Below, in pieces: positions 45,899 through 55,067 of a stretch of 64,000 bases of DNA. The translations under genes and the position numbers were made by a program. The stretch's first letter is position 1, and each line of letters starts with the position of its first letter. The notes beneath the pieces are model-generated. The model had not been told where the DNA came from, did no database searches, and worked only from the letters and a program-made list of their open reading frames with translations. This DNA comes from Thermohalobaculum sp039028795 (lineage in GTDB: Bacteria; Pseudomonadota; Alphaproteobacteria; Rhodobacterales; Rhodobacteraceae), in contig JBCCHJ010000009.1 of assembly GCA_039028795.1 (NCBI GenBank), positions 1 through 64,000 of the forward strand. The letters are read 5' to 3'.

Positions 45899-46294
45899 GT
45901 GACCAAGGTATACCTGGGCGGTACGGTGAATGGATCGACGTGGCGGGACCGTCTTATTCCGCTTTTGAAGGTCGATTACTTCAATCCGGTCGTCGACGAC
46001 TGGACGCCTGAATTCATGGCCGAGGAAGTCCGCCAGCGCACGCTATGTGATTACTGTATTTATGTGCTGACCCCAAAGATGACTGGCGTTTATGCCGTTG
46101 CCGAGGTTGTCGACGACAGCAACAAGCGGCCAGAGAAGACGATCTTCTGTGTGCTCTATGAAGATGATGGTGCCGAGTTTGATGCGCATGGCACAAAGTC
46201 CATGACGCAAGTTCGGAAAATGGTTGGTGAAAATGGCGCGCTGATATGCCAAAGCCTGGAGGAAATCGCTGCGTTGCCGCAGCTTCAAGAATAG
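45899..46294 (+). CDS. Nucleoside 2-deoxyribosyltransferase-like protein
   Basis: A 131-residue protein of the Nuc_deoxyri_tr2 (DUF4406-like) type: Y-L-G-G-T-V-N-G-S-T-W-R near the start, an N-P-V-V-D-D-W pair, and a M-T-G-V-Y-A-V-A-E-V block with the Glu expected to act as nucleophile. The family exchanges or cleaves nucleoside bases, and related folds include TIR and Sir2-like NAD hydrolases. GTG at 45899 with AAAGGA is the likely start; ATG at 45872 is possible. It is followed after 10 bases by the dehydrogenase gene. Confidence 0.8.
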   Translation: MTKVYLGGTVNGSTWRDRLIPLLKVDYFNPVVDDWTPEFMAEEVRQRTLCDYCIYVLTPKMTGVYAVAEVVDDSNKRPEKTIFCVLYEDDGAEFDAHGTKSMTQVRKMVGENGALICQSLEEIAALPQLQE

Positions 46295-46304
46295 GCCCAC
46301 CACC

Positions 46305-47291
46305 ATGTCGCCAACGCGTCCCAAAGTCATCGTGACCCGCAAACTGCCTGAACCGGTGGAAACACGGATGCGGGAGTTGTTCGATGTCACCTTGAATGAA
46401 TCAGATACCGCCTTGGACGATGAGGCCCTTCGCGAAGCGGTCAAGACCGCCGATGTGCTGGTGCCCACGCTTGGCGATGCGGTTGATCAGAAACTGCTGG
46501 CCCAAGCGGGCCCGGACCTGAAGCTGATCGCAAACTATGGCGCGGGCGTCGATCATATCGATGTCGAAACCGCGCGGTCCCGGGGCATCCTGGTAAGCCA
46601 CACACCGGGCGTTCTGACCGAGGACACAGCGGACATGACGATGGCGTTGATCATGGCGGTGCCCAGGCGTCTGTCGGAAGGGATCGCTCTGATGCAATCC
46701 GGCGACTGGGATGGGTGGAGGCCCACCGCCATCATGGGCCACCGGATATGGGGTAAACGCCTGGGCATTCTCGGCATGGGCCGGATCGGTCAGGCCGTTG
46801 CCCGGCGCGCCCGTGCCTTCGGCATTCAGATTCACTATCACAACCGCCGCCGGCTGCACGAGGACACCGAAGCAGAGCTTGAGGCGACCTATTGGGACAG
46901 TCTGGATCAGATGCTGGCCCGCATGGACATTGTCAGCGTCAACTGCCCGCATACACCCGCAACTTATCACCTTCTGTCAGCCCGGCGGCTGAAGCTGATG
47001 AAACCCAGTGCCTATATCGTGAACACAGCGCGCGGTGAAATCATTGACGAAAACGCTTTAACGCGCATGCTGGGCAAAGGTGAACTTGCCGGCGCGGGCC
47101 TCGACGTGTTCGAGCACGAACCCGGTGTAAACCCACGACTGATGGGCCTATCCAATGTGGTGCTACTGCCGCACATGGCATCAGCCACTGAAGAAGGCCG
47201 GATGGAGATGGGCGAAAAGGTTATTATCAACATCAAAACATTCGCTGACGGGCACCGCCCCCCGGATCAGGTACTTCCATCAATGCTGTGA
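46305..47291 (+). CDS. D-isomer-specific 2-hydroxyacid dehydrogenase (glyoxylate/hydroxypyruvate reductase type)
   Basis: A 328-residue D-2-hydroxyacid dehydrogenase. The NAD motif G-M-G-R-I-G-Q-A is near residue 157, the catalytic Arg in T-A-R-G-E, Glu in H-E-P-G and His in L-L-P-H-M-A-S-A. It reduces glyoxylate, hydroxypyruvate or related keto acids with NAD(P)H. It starts 10 bases after the deoxyribosyltransferase-like gene. The stop at 47291 is followed by GAGGAAATC and the next ATG, so the two are coupled. Confidence 0.9.
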   Translation: MSPTRPKVIVTRKLPEPVETRMRELFDVTLNESDTALDDEALREAVKTADVLVPTLGDAVDQKLLAQAGPDLKLIANYGAGVDHIDVETARSRGILVSHTPGVLTEDTADMTMALIMAVPRRLSEGIALMQSGDWDGWRPTAIMGHRIWGKRLGILGMGRIGQAVARRARAFGIQIHYHNRRRLHEDTEAELEATYWDSLDQMLARMDIVSVNCPHTPATYHLLSARRLKLMKPSAYIVNTARGEIIDENALTRMLGKGELAGAGLDVFEHEPGVNPRLMGLSNVVLLPHMASATEEGRMEMGEKVIINIKTFADGHRPPDQVLPSML

Positions 47292-47298
47292 GGAAATC

Positions 47299-48144
47299 AT
47301 GCAGATCTCGGACTTACAACCGTTGGACAAGGTCATCATTAGCCAGCATGTCTTCGGAAGCTCTGACTCCTTGATCTATGTGTGCCATGCCCATGCGGGC
47401 AGATTAGACTTCATTTGCAATTCAGTTGAAGACATGGACGATTTCGTCGTTCTGTGTTCAGCATTTCTTTTGGTGGAGTTTCCGCAGCTCAGGTCACTGG
47501 GCGATGTTCCTTTGGGCAAAATTGCGACATTTGATGTCGACAAATGGCGCTTAGACAGCATCGACTATAAAGAGCGTCAAAATCCCGGTGCGTTTCCGCT
47601 GCCAACGGAACGCACGCTTGCGGATATAAGATATACATGTGTGGCCACTGGCGAAGAAAAAATCGGACTGCCAGAGATTACCTATCCTGGTCCGGCGCAA
47701 CTCGATGATGCGCAGGGAAATCCAAATTCCCAGGTTCTTCAATCCGGCCAGGATCTCTGTAGCATCCGCATCGATGGGAAAGACCATTTCTGGATCCGTG
47801 CGCTTTTGCCATTGCGCATAAAAGACAAGTGCGAGACTTGGTCCTTCGGTGTTTGGGCATCTGTCTCTGGCGAGCACTTCAAACGCTATGAGGAAACTCT
47901 CCATCAAGATCAGCGCGATCTCGGGACGATGTCTGGATATCTTTCCAACGCGGTCCCTGGTGTTCCCAACTCGCTAGACCTCGACGTTTCAATCGTTCCA
48001 AATGACCCTGGAATGCGCCCGTGGCTGTTGCTGCGCGAGCCGCAAGTGCCGCACCCATTGTTCGACGCCCAGCAGGAGGGCATCTCGGTCGATACGCTAT
48101 TGGAGTGGGTCACACCGCATCTCAGCAACGAAAGCAATGCCTGA
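47299..48144 (+). CDS. DUF2199 domain-containing protein with extra N-terminal domain
   Basis: A 281-residue protein. The C-terminal half is DUF2199 (C-S-I-R-I-D-G-K-D-H-F-W-I-R, F-G-V-W-A-S-V-S-G-E-H-F-K-R-Y, and G-Y-L-S-N-A-V-P). The first 110 residues (F-G-S-S-D-S-L-I-Y-V, E-F-P-Q-L-R-S) are not part of the usual short DUF2199 protein. The start at 47299 has GAGGAA. It overlaps the GNAT gene by eight bases. Function unknown; DUF2199 proteins are often immunity-like small cytosolic proteins, unproven here. Confidence 0.78.
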   Translation: MQISDLQPLDKVIISQHVFGSSDSLIYVCHAHAGRLDFICNSVEDMDDFVVLCSAFLLVEFPQLRSLGDVPLGKIATFDVDKWRLDSIDYKERQNPGAFPLPTERTLADIRYTCVATGEEKIGLPEITYPGPAQLDDAQGNPNSQVLQSGQDLCSIRIDGKDHFWIRALLPLRIKDKCETWSFGVWASVSGEHFKRYEETLHQDQRDLGTMSGYLSNAVPGVPNSLDLDVSIVPNDPGMRPWLLLREPQVPHPLFDAQQEGISVDTLLEWVTPHLSNESNA

Positions 48145-48673
48145 GACAAACGCGATCCTGCTGCGTGACGGCATTGCGGGGGATTTTCAGGCAATCGCCG
48201 ATCTGCATGTCGCCAGCTGGCAACAGACTTATCGCAGCCTGATGCCCGACACCTATCTTTCCGGCCCGGTCTTCGAGGACCTGCGGAAACGATGGCACGC
48301 CCAGCTGATGGATCCGCCAAAAGACAGCATTCTGATCGTCGCTGAAGACGAAACAGCCATCGCAGGCTTCATCTATCTCTACCCGGATGAAGATGAAATG
48401 GGTTGGGTGACGCTGGACAATCTGCATGTCCGCGCCGATTTTCGCGGCAGAGGTCTCGGGGAACGGCTGATGAAGGCCGCGGCGGCCCGCATAACCGAAT
48501 TGGGCAGGGCCCGAGTTCTGTTGTATGTTCTCGACGGCAATGACGACGCCTGCCGGTTCTATGAACGCCTGGGCGGGGTTCCCGACCCCATAGAAGGCCA
48601 CACCATCGCGGGCTTTGAAAATTTGCCCTCGATCCCGTATCGCTGGCACGACTTTTCAAAAGTCACCGGGTGA
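48137..48673 (+). CDS. GNAT family N-acetyltransferase
   Basis: A 178-residue acetyltransferase with the acetyl-CoA pyrophosphate loop R-G-R-G-L-G near residue 106, preceded by L-D-N-L-H-V, and the C-terminal F-Y-E-R-L-G-G. The acceptor is unknown. It starts within the end of the DUF2199 gene (eight-base overlap). Confidence 0.88.
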   Translation: MPETNAILLRDGIAGDFQAIADLHVASWQQTYRSLMPDTYLSGPVFEDLRKRWHAQLMDPPKDSILIVAEDETAIAGFIYLYPDEDEMGWVTLDNLHVRADFRGRGLGERLMKAAAARITELGRARVLLYVLDGNDDACRFYERLGGVPDPIEGHTIAGFENLPSIPYRWHDFSKVTG

Positions 48674-48684
48674 TCGGAGGAAGA

Positions 48685-50199
48685 ATGCCTGACGGCGGGA
48701 CATATACGGACTGGGCTAAGCAGTTGGCTGAAAGCCAGCAAGCCTTCTGGGCCGCTGCCGCCAAAGCGCCTGCCTTCGCCGACGCCTCTGCCTTCGCCCC
48801 GCCCGATTGGCAGGCCTTTGATGGATTTGCATCCAAGATGCTGGCCCAGTTGGACCTGGGAACCGGGCCGGACTGGCAGGCCGCCCATGCGGCCCTGACT
48901 GCGTATAGAAATGTCATTATGGATTCGTGGTCTCGCATTCAACGAGACTTCGAAACTCAGCGACTGGCGCTGCAAGGGCTGGGCGATCCTGATTGGCGGA
49001 TCTTTCGCGACCGGTGGTTCCAAATCGCCGAGGCAGAGTTTATTCGTACGCAGCGCAGCGAAGCCTTCCTGGTTGCGCAGCGCGATCTGCTGCGGGCCGC
49101 CATCGCGGCCTGGTCCCATATACCGGATCACGCCCGAAACAGTGCGATGGAGGGATTGGCCACCGCGCAGACCGCAGTGCAGACCGCCATGGACTTGGGG
49201 CTGGCCAAGGTTCAGGTCGCAAAAACCCCGAAGAAAGAGATTTGGCGCCATGGGCGAACAAGCCTGTCCCGCTATTTGCCATTGGACGGCAGAGCGCCCA
49301 GCCTGGGCCCGGTCGTGCTTTGCCACGGATTGATCGGACGGCAGACCATGACAGATCTGCAGCCTGACCGGTCCCTGGTGCGCAATCTTCTTGCTGCGGG
49401 CGTCGACGTCTTTGTTGTCGATTGGGGCAATGCCGGAAGCGAAGATCGTGACCTCGGAATTGACCACTTCGCAGGCAACATGGTCGGGGCCTGCCTGGCT
49501 CAGACATCAGAAGCATCAGGCAAGAAGCCGATCTTGTTCGGCATTTGCCAGGGCGGCACCATAGCCGCTTGCCATACCGCCCGGTATCCAGGTCGCATCG
49601 CAGGGTTGATCACCGCTGTCGCGCCCTTTGACTTTCATGCCGCCAAAGACGACCCCGATCCTGCACACGGGTTATTGCATTTGTGGATCGAGTCGCTGGA
49701 CCGGGAAGATATCGATGCCCTGGTCGGGCTGACCGGCAATTTATCCGGTGTCCTATTGGGGATGATCTTCAACCAACTCAACCCGGTACGCACACTTCGG
49801 AAATATGCTGTCGATATGGTCGAACAGGCAGGCGCACCTGGCGGCCCGCGCATCTTCGTCGCCATGGAAAAGTGGCTGGCAGACCGGCCCGATTTACCCG
49901 GAGCCGTGGCGCGAACGTGGTTAAAGGACCTCTACATGAACAATGCGCTGTTCTGCAGGGATTTGCTGCTGAACGGAGAAAAGGTCGACCTTTCCGCGAT
50001 CAATGTTCCCACGCTCAATGTGTTCGCAAGCAATGATCACATCGTTCCACCGCCTTGCAGCAGAGCATTGGGATGCAAAATTAGCGCAAATTACCAGGAA
50101 CTTGCGGTACCAACGGGTCATATCGGCGCATTTGTCAGCGCTGGTGCACAAACTCTGCTATCAACTTCAATCACTTCTTGGCTTGCGACACTTAGATGA
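48685..50199 (+). CDS. PHA synthase, class III-like, with PhaE-like N-terminal domain in one chain
   Basis: A 504-residue chain. Residues 1 to about 175 are helical and Trp/Ala/Gln-rich (W-A-K-Q-L-A-E-S-Q-Q-A-F-W, F-I-R-T-Q-R-S-E) as in PhaE, the partner of class III synthases. Residues about 190-504 are a PhaC-type alpha/beta hydrolase: lipase-like box G-I-C-Q-G-G with Cys288, Asp451 (S-N-D-H-I-V-P-P) and His479 (T-G-H-I-G-A); the spacings of 163 and 28 residues suit class III PhaC. GGAGGAAGA precedes the ATG. Class III enzymes normally use two separate proteins, so this looks like a fusion. It would polymerise 3-hydroxyacyl-CoA. The family call is firm; the PhaE resemblance is by composition. 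Confidence 0.78.
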   Translation: MPDGGTYTDWAKQLAESQQAFWAAAAKAPAFADASAFAPPDWQAFDGFASKMLAQLDLGTGPDWQAAHAALTAYRNVIMDSWSRIQRDFETQRLALQGLGDPDWRIFRDRWFQIAEAEFIRTQRSEAFLVAQRDLLRAAIAAWSHIPDHARNSAMEGLATAQTAVQTAMDLGLAKVQVAKTPKKEIWRHGRTSLSRYLPLDGRAPSLGPVVLCHGLIGRQTMTDLQPDRSLVRNLLAAGVDVFVVDWGNAGSEDRDLGIDHFAGNMVGACLAQTSEASGKKPILFGICQGGTIAACHTARYPGRIAGLITAVAPFDFHAAKDDPDPAHGLLHLWIESLDREDIDALVGLTGNLSGVLLGMIFNQLNPVRTLRKYAVDMVEQAGAPGGPRIFVAMEKWLADRPDLPGAVARTWLKDLYMNNALFCRDLLLNGEKVDLSAINVPTLNVFASNDHIVPPPCSRALGCKISANYQELAVPTGHIGAFVSAGAQTLLSTSITSWLATLR

Positions 50200-50310
50200 T
50201 TCGCCAGCCGGCACGATAGGAATTGCGTTGCCTATCGATGGCACTATGTTCGATTGAAGATCTGATGGGATGGCGCGACGCGATCGCAGCCACTTGAGGC
50301 GAGAAAGAGC

Positions 50311-52068
50311 ATGCAGAAACACCCGCATTCACTACGAAACTCTTTGATCTTGGCAACGGTGATCACCGTGATGTCCGTGCCGGGCTTTGCTGCAGCACAA
50401 GGCGTGGCCGGTCCATACCTGGGCGCACAACACGCAGAGATCCGCGGCGACGTGGCGAACGCTGCGCGCCTTTACACACAGACCCTGGCGCGAGACCCGG
50501 ATAACGAGCGTGTCATGGAACGCGCGATGATCAACCAGATCGCTGCCGGAGAAGTCGCAGACGGCATTGCGCTAGCCCGGCGCTATGAAGCCGTGCAGCC
50601 CGGCCATAACCTCGGCGTTCTGGCCATTGTTGCGGGTGAGATTAAAGCCGACAATCTTTCTAACGTGCGTACGTTGTTGGCGGCGGACGGGCCGTTCGTC
50701 GCGCAGGTCATTGATGCCTGGGCGGCTTTTGAAACCGGCGATATGCAAAGCGCCCGCGATCTGCTGACCGCGTTGGAATCCGATGACAGCAATGGGCGTC
50801 CGGGACAAATCGTATCCGCCTATCATCTCGGCCTGATCGAAGCAGCCGCCGGAAATGATGAAAGGGCGGTCGAGGTTCTTCAGCGTGCCGCTGGTCTTTC
50901 AGATGGCGGAACATTGCGGCTGGTCCGCGCGCAGGCTTCGGCTCTGGCACGTTTGGGCAGGACCGAAGAGGCCGTTGGCGTGATCAACGCGCGGCTGGCA
51001 GGAACCTATGGCGACCCGGCCATGCAAGCGCTTGCAGTGGACATCGCCGAAGGTCTAAAGCCCGAGGCGACGATCCGCACGGCAGAGCAAGGCGCGGCCG
51101 AAGTTTTGTTCGGTGTCTCTGGCCTTTTGGCGCGCGGCCGCAACCGGCTGCTGGGTTTGGCCTATGCGCGGCTGGCAGTTTACCTGGATGAAGAACTTAC
51201 CCGGGCACAACTGCTGATCGCGCAACTGCTGGAGCAGGATCAGCAATACGAATTGGCGCTGTCTGCCTATGATGCGCTGCCAGAAGATGCGCCGGAAGCC
51301 TTGGCGGCTGGCATCGGCAATGCGGAAGTTCTGCAGGCCTCGGGCAAGGTCGATGAAGGTATCGCAGCCATGCGCGAGGTTCTCGTCCGGTTCCCCGATG
51401 CATTGGAAGCTCATACATCGCTGGGCAACATGCTGCGCCGGGAAAGCAGGTTTGAAGACGCCGCGGTTGCCTATGACGGGGCCGTGAAACTGCTGGGCAC
51501 CATCGAGCCCCATCATTGGGGTCTGCTCTATCAGCGCGGGATTGCCCTGGAACGGTCCAAGCAGTGGGACCGCGCCGAGGCAGATTTTCGCAAAGCACTG
51601 GAACTGGAACCGGATCAACCGGATGTACTGAACTATCTGGGCTACAGCCTGGTAGAACTGGGCCAGAAGCTGGAAGAAGCCGAGAAGATGATCGAAAAGG
51701 CCGTCGATCAGCGACCCGAGGATGGCTACATCGTCGACAGCCTTGGCTGGGTTCTGTACCGGTTCGGAGAGTTCGAACGCGCAACTGAACATCTGGAACG
51801 GGCGGTCGAGTTGCGGCCTGTGGACCCCGTCATCAATGACCATTTCGGCGATGCGCTTTGGATGGTCGGCCGCAAGACCGAAGCCCGTTTCCAATGGCGC
51901 CGCGCGCTCAGTTTCGAGCCGACGGATAAAGATGCCGACCGCATCCGGCGTAAGCTGGAAGAAGGCCTGGACATTATCCTGGAAGAAGAGAAGGCTGAAG
52001 GTCTACCGGGAATCATCGGGCGCAATTCCGATACTGAAGGCGCTGAAAAGACCAACGATGGTGGCTGA
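50311..52068 (+). CDS. Exported tetratricopeptide repeat (TPR) protein
   Basis: A 585-residue protein with a signal peptide (A-A-A|Q-G near 30) and many TPR helices; the last ones are clear (A-L-E-L-E-P-D-Q-P-D-V-L-N-Y-L-G-Y, V-D-S-L-G-W-V-L-Y-R). It should be a periplasmic scaffold, perhaps for outer-membrane or cell-wall assembly, as for similar roseobacterial proteins. GAGAAAGAG lies before the ATG. It overlaps the ispE start by 11 bases, implying coupled translation. Confidence 0.85.
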   Translation: MQKHPHSLRNSLILATVITVMSVPGFAAAQGVAGPYLGAQHAEIRGDVANAARLYTQTLARDPDNERVMERAMINQIAAGEVADGIALARRYEAVQPGHNLGVLAIVAGEIKADNLSNVRTLLAADGPFVAQVIDAWAAFETGDMQSARDLLTALESDDSNGRPGQIVSAYHLGLIEAAAGNDERAVEVLQRAAGLSDGGTLRLVRAQASALARLGRTEEAVGVINARLAGTYGDPAMQALAVDIAEGLKPEATIRTAEQGAAEVLFGVSGLLARGRNRLLGLAYARLAVYLDEELTRAQLLIAQLLEQDQQYELALSAYDALPEDAPEALAAGIGNAEVLQASGKVDEGIAAMREVLVRFPDALEAHTSLGNMLRRESRFEDAAVAYDGAVKLLGTIEPHHWGLLYQRGIALERSKQWDRAEADFRKALELEPDQPDVLNYLGYSLVELGQKLEEAEKMIEKAVDQRPEDGYIVDSLGWVLYRFGEFERATEHLERAVELRPVDPVINDHFGDALWMVGRKTEARFQWRRALSFEPTDKDADRIRRKLEEGLDIILEEEKAEGLPGIIGRNSDTEGAEKTNDGG

Positions 52069-52927
52069 TGGTTCTGCGCTTTCAGCGCTGGCCCGGGCGA
52101 AGATCAATCTGACACTGCATCTGTGCGGCCAGCGGTCCGACGGCTATCACCTGTTGGATTCGCTGGTCGTCTTTCCAGAAATCGGTGACTTCCTGACGGC
52201 AGAGCCAGCCACCGGGTTGTCTTTGTCTTTGGACGGGCCATTCGGTCAGACGCTGTCCGCGGCAGGCGACAATCTGGTGCTGAAAGCCGCCGAACAGCTT
52301 TCTAATGGGAACGCGAAAGGCGCGGCGCTGCACCTGCAAAAGAACCTGCCCGTAGCTTCAGGCATTGGTGGCGGATCAAGCAACGCCGCAACAGCTTTGG
52401 CGCTGTTGTCACGAATGTGGGACGTGCAGGTTCCGAATTCGCTTGCGCTGTCATTAGGCGCGGACGTGCCGGTCTGCCAGCAAGCGCCGAAAGCCCACAG
52501 GATGCAGGGTATTGGCGACAACCTAACCCTCGTACCGAACATGCCGGACTTTTGGATCGTTCTGGTCAATCCAATGGTCAGCGTGCAGACCAGCGCAGTT
52601 TTTACGGGCACGCCAGACAAATCACCGCCGTCCGGCCCGGAAATGCCGTCTGCAGGCTTCCACGACTTTGCCACGTTGTGCAGTTGGCTTGCCCAGGGCC
52701 GAAATGACTTGGAACCCGCCGCTGCAAAACTGTGCCCGGAAATCCCAAACGTACTCGCTGCATTGGCAGATGCGCCCCTAGCACGAATGTCAGGATCAGG
52801 GGCTACATGCTTTGCGATATACGCCGATCAGGACACCGCGGCAGCAAAGTCCGATGCCTTGCGCGGGGCGACTGATTGGTGGATCGCATCCGGCCCTGTT
52901 CATGCGGGATTGAAGCAAGCGCATTGA
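52058..52927 (+). CDS. ispE: 4-(cytidine 5'-diphospho)-2-C-methyl-D-erythritol kinase
   Basis: IspE, 289 residues, phosphorylates CDP-methylerythritol in the non-mevalonate isoprenoid route. Diagnostic are A-R-A-K-I-N-L-T-L near the start, the GHMP ATP loop P-V-A-S-G-I-G-G-G-S-S-N-A-A, the G-A-D-V-P-V Asp motif and M-S-G-S-G-A-T near the end. It overlaps the TPR gene and is convergent with the polyprenyl synthase gene, whose product uses the same isoprenoid units. Confidence 0.94.
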   Translation: MVADGSALSALARAKINLTLHLCGQRSDGYHLLDSLVVFPEIGDFLTAEPATGLSLSLDGPFGQTLSAAGDNLVLKAAEQLSNGNAKGAALHLQKNLPVASGIGGGSSNAATALALLSRMWDVQVPNSLALSLGADVPVCQQAPKAHRMQGIGDNLTLVPNMPDFWIVLVNPMVSVQTSAVFTGTPDKSPPSGPEMPSAGFHDFATLCSWLAQGRNDLEPAAAKLCPEIPNVLAALADAPLARMSGSGATCFAIYADQDTAAAKSDALRGATDWWIASGPVHAGLKQAH

Positions 52928-52995
52928 GCCGGCGATTCAACAGACATTCGGAAGTTTGGCCAGGCGCCGATGCGACGCCCATTCCAGTCAAACGC

Positions 52996-53982
52996 CTAGC
53001 TTGTTCGCGTCACGACGAACGTCGCGATATCGGTCAAAGCAGATCGCATCGGGGAATGCGGAAACACCTCTAACGCAGACGTCGCCTGATCGGCAAAGTG
53101 CTGCGCACGGGCACGGGTATCAGCCAAGGCCTTGGTGTCCGCCAGGTAAGTCATCGCCGTTGCCAGATCTTCCGGCGCCTGTTCGCCTTTACCAATCGTC
53201 CGTTGCCAGAATGCGCGGGCTCGATCATCACCCCGGGCCGCCGCCAATATAACGGGCAGCGTCACCTTTCCTTCCCGGAAATCATCGCCAGTGTTCTTGC
53301 CCAGCTTTTCCGATGATCCTCCATAATCCAGAAAATCATCTGACAACTGAAATGCCATGCCAAGACCACGGCCATAGGTGGCCAAGGCCGCGACTTGATC
53401 GTCGTCAACACCTGCTATCACGGCACCAACCTCGGCCGCAGCTTCGAACAGAGCGGCGGTCTTGCCATAGATGACCTGCTCGTATCTATCCTGGCCGGTG
53501 GCCATGTCGTGGGCAGTAGAGAGTTGCAGAACCTCGCCCTCAGCGATTACGGCCGAAGCGGTCGACAGGATGTCCAGGACCCGCAGCGATCCGCACTCCA
53601 CCATCAACAGAAAGGCGCGGGCGAAAAGGTAATCGCCGACCAGCACGCTGGACTTGTTGTCCCAGAGAATATTTGCCGTGGTCCGACCGCGGCGCTGTGC
53701 ACTTTCATCAACCACATCGTCGTGCAGCAGCGTGGCGGTGTGGATGAACTCCACCGTCGCGGCCAGTTTGATATGGTCACCGCACGCATAGCCACACAAC
53801 TGCGAGGCCGCCAGCGTCAGGATTGGACGTAGTCGCTTGCCGCCTGCCTCGATCAAATGGGCCGAAATTTCTGGAATTCGCGGCGCATGTTCGGACGCCA
53901 TCCGCTCGCGGATCAGCGTGTTCACAGCGATCAGGTCATCGGCCACCAGCCCGGCAAGACGCTCGAATGGACCTTCGCTCAT
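52996..53982 (-). CDS. Long-chain trans-polyprenyl diphosphate synthase (IspB type)
   Basis: A 328-residue all-trans polyprenyl synthase. The first Asp motif is L-L-H-D-D-V-V-D-E and the second Q-L-S-D-D-F-L-D-Y-G-G; G-G-K-R-L-R-P and G-K-T-A also fit. It likely makes the octa- to decaprenyl side chain of ubiquinone. The start M-S-E-G-P at 53982 has GAGGG upstream. It is divergent from the DUF2007 gene at 54028. Confidence 0.9.
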   Translation of the reverse strand: MSEGPFERLAGLVADDLIAVNTLIRERMASEHAPRIPEISAHLIEAGGKRLRPILTLAASQLCGYACGDHIKLAATVEFIHTATLLHDDVVDESAQRRGRTTANILWDNKSSVLVGDYLFARAFLLMVECGSLRVLDILSTASAVIAEGEVLQLSTAHDMATGQDRYEQVIYGKTAALFEAAAEVGAVIAGVDDDQVAALATYGRGLGMAFQLSDDFLDYGGSSEKLGKNTGDDFREGKVTLPVILAAARGDDRARAFWQRTIGKGEQAPEDLATAMTYLADTKALADTRARAQHFADQATSALEVFPHSPMRSALTDIATFVVTRTS

Positions 53983-54027
53983 GCACAGCCCTCGACGCCG
54001 GGCAATCGATAGCCTATGTCCCAAGCT

Positions 54028-54258
54028 ATGGAAGAGATTTTGCGCACCACAGATCCTACTCTGATCCCGTTTGCCACGGCCCTTTTGAAGGCCGAAGACA
54101 TCGAGGCATTTCCGCTAGACATAAACATGTCTGTGCTGGAAGGGTCGATTGGCGTATTGCCGCGCCGTCTGGTTGTACGCCGCGAAGACCTGCATCGTGC
54201 CCGGATCATATTGCAGGAAAACGGCATCGAAACCTATGATCGTGAGAGCTGGATTTAG
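54028..54258 (+). CDS. DUF2007 domain protein
   Basis: A 76-residue DUF2007 protein (E-E-I-L-R-T-T-D-P-T, A-L-L-K-A-E-D-I-E, V-R-R-E-D-L-H-R-A). The family is annotated as putative signal-transducing and its reaction is unknown. ATG at 54028 is chosen from family length; ATG at 54016 is four codons upstream. Confidence 0.82.
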   Translation: MEEILRTTDPTLIPFATALLKAEDIEAFPLDINMSVLEGSIGVLPRRLVVRREDLHRARIILQENGIETYDRESWI

Positions 54259-54291
54259 CCGACCCAGCGCGGCACGTCCCATGGGCCCATT

Positions 54292-55035
54292 ATGACGGAA
54301 ACCGTTGAAGACAACTTTCTGGGCGGCAAGATTTCCATCTGTCAGCCTTTGGCGGGATACCGTGCGGCTACCGATCCGGTCTTGCTTGCAGCGGCAGCGC
54401 CTGTGGTACCGGGCGATAGGATCCTGGATCTTGGCTGCGGGGTGGGAACCGCGGCTTTGTGCCTGGCCCACCGGGTTGCCAACGTGACGCTGCACGGGCT
54501 GGAACTGCAACCGGAATATGCCGGTCTTGCCCGCCAGAACGCGGCCCGGAACAAGGTCAATCTGACGGTCCATGATGGTGACCTGCGCAATATGCCGGAC
54601 GATCTGAAGGCATTGGACTTCGATGCAGTGATGCTAAACCCGCCTTGGCACGACCCGCACAATCCGGGTTCGCCAGTTGAAGGTAAGGACGTCTCGAACC
54701 GTCAGGATGTTGCATTGGCGATCTGGATTACGGCCGCCATGACCAGAACCCGCCCCGGCGGATGGATCACGATTATCCAGCGGGTGGAGTGGTTGCCCGA
54801 AATCCTTACTGCCTTTGGATCAAGGGTCGGTGACATTGCAGTCCAGCCCCTGACCGCACGCGAAGGCCGGCCAGCGAAGCGGGTTATTGTCAAAGCGCGC
54901 AAGGGTGGGCGCGGACCATTTCGTATCGCCGCACCTCTTGTGCTGCACGATGGAGCCGAGCATATCGAAGACGGAGACGATTACAGCGATGCCGCCACGG
55001 TGATCCTGCGCCATGGTGCCGGCATCGAGTTCTAA
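54292..55035 (+). CDS. tRNA1(Val) (adenine-37 N6)-methyltransferase-like protein
   Basis: A 247-residue SAM methyltransferase of the TrmN6/YfiC type. The SAM loop D-L-G-C-G-V-G-T is near residue 46 and the adenine-N6 motif N-P-P-W near 115, with the G-Y-R-A-A-T-D-P start typical of this branch. It may methylate A37 of tRNA-Val or another N6-adenine target. It follows the DUF2007 gene by 33 bases. Confidence 0.85.
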   Translation: MTETVEDNFLGGKISICQPLAGYRAATDPVLLAAAAPVVPGDRILDLGCGVGTAALCLAHRVANVTLHGLELQPEYAGLARQNAARNKVNLTVHDGDLRNMPDDLKALDFDAVMLNPPWHDPHNPGSPVEGKDVSNRQDVALAIWITAAMTRTRPGGWITIIQRVEWLPEILTAFGSRVGDIAVQPLTAREGRPAKRVIVKARKGGRGPFRIAAPLVLHDGAEHIEDGDDYSDAATVILRHGAGIEF

Positions 55036-55067
55036 CTTTTAACCCGCCATGCGGGAAAGGAGACGCC

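Noticed and set aside
43975..46294. A CBASS or other phage-defence system around the patatin gene
   Set aside because: No nucleotide cyclase, E1/E2/JAB or HORMA gene adjoins; the E1-like gene at 12691 is a MoeB type and is distant.
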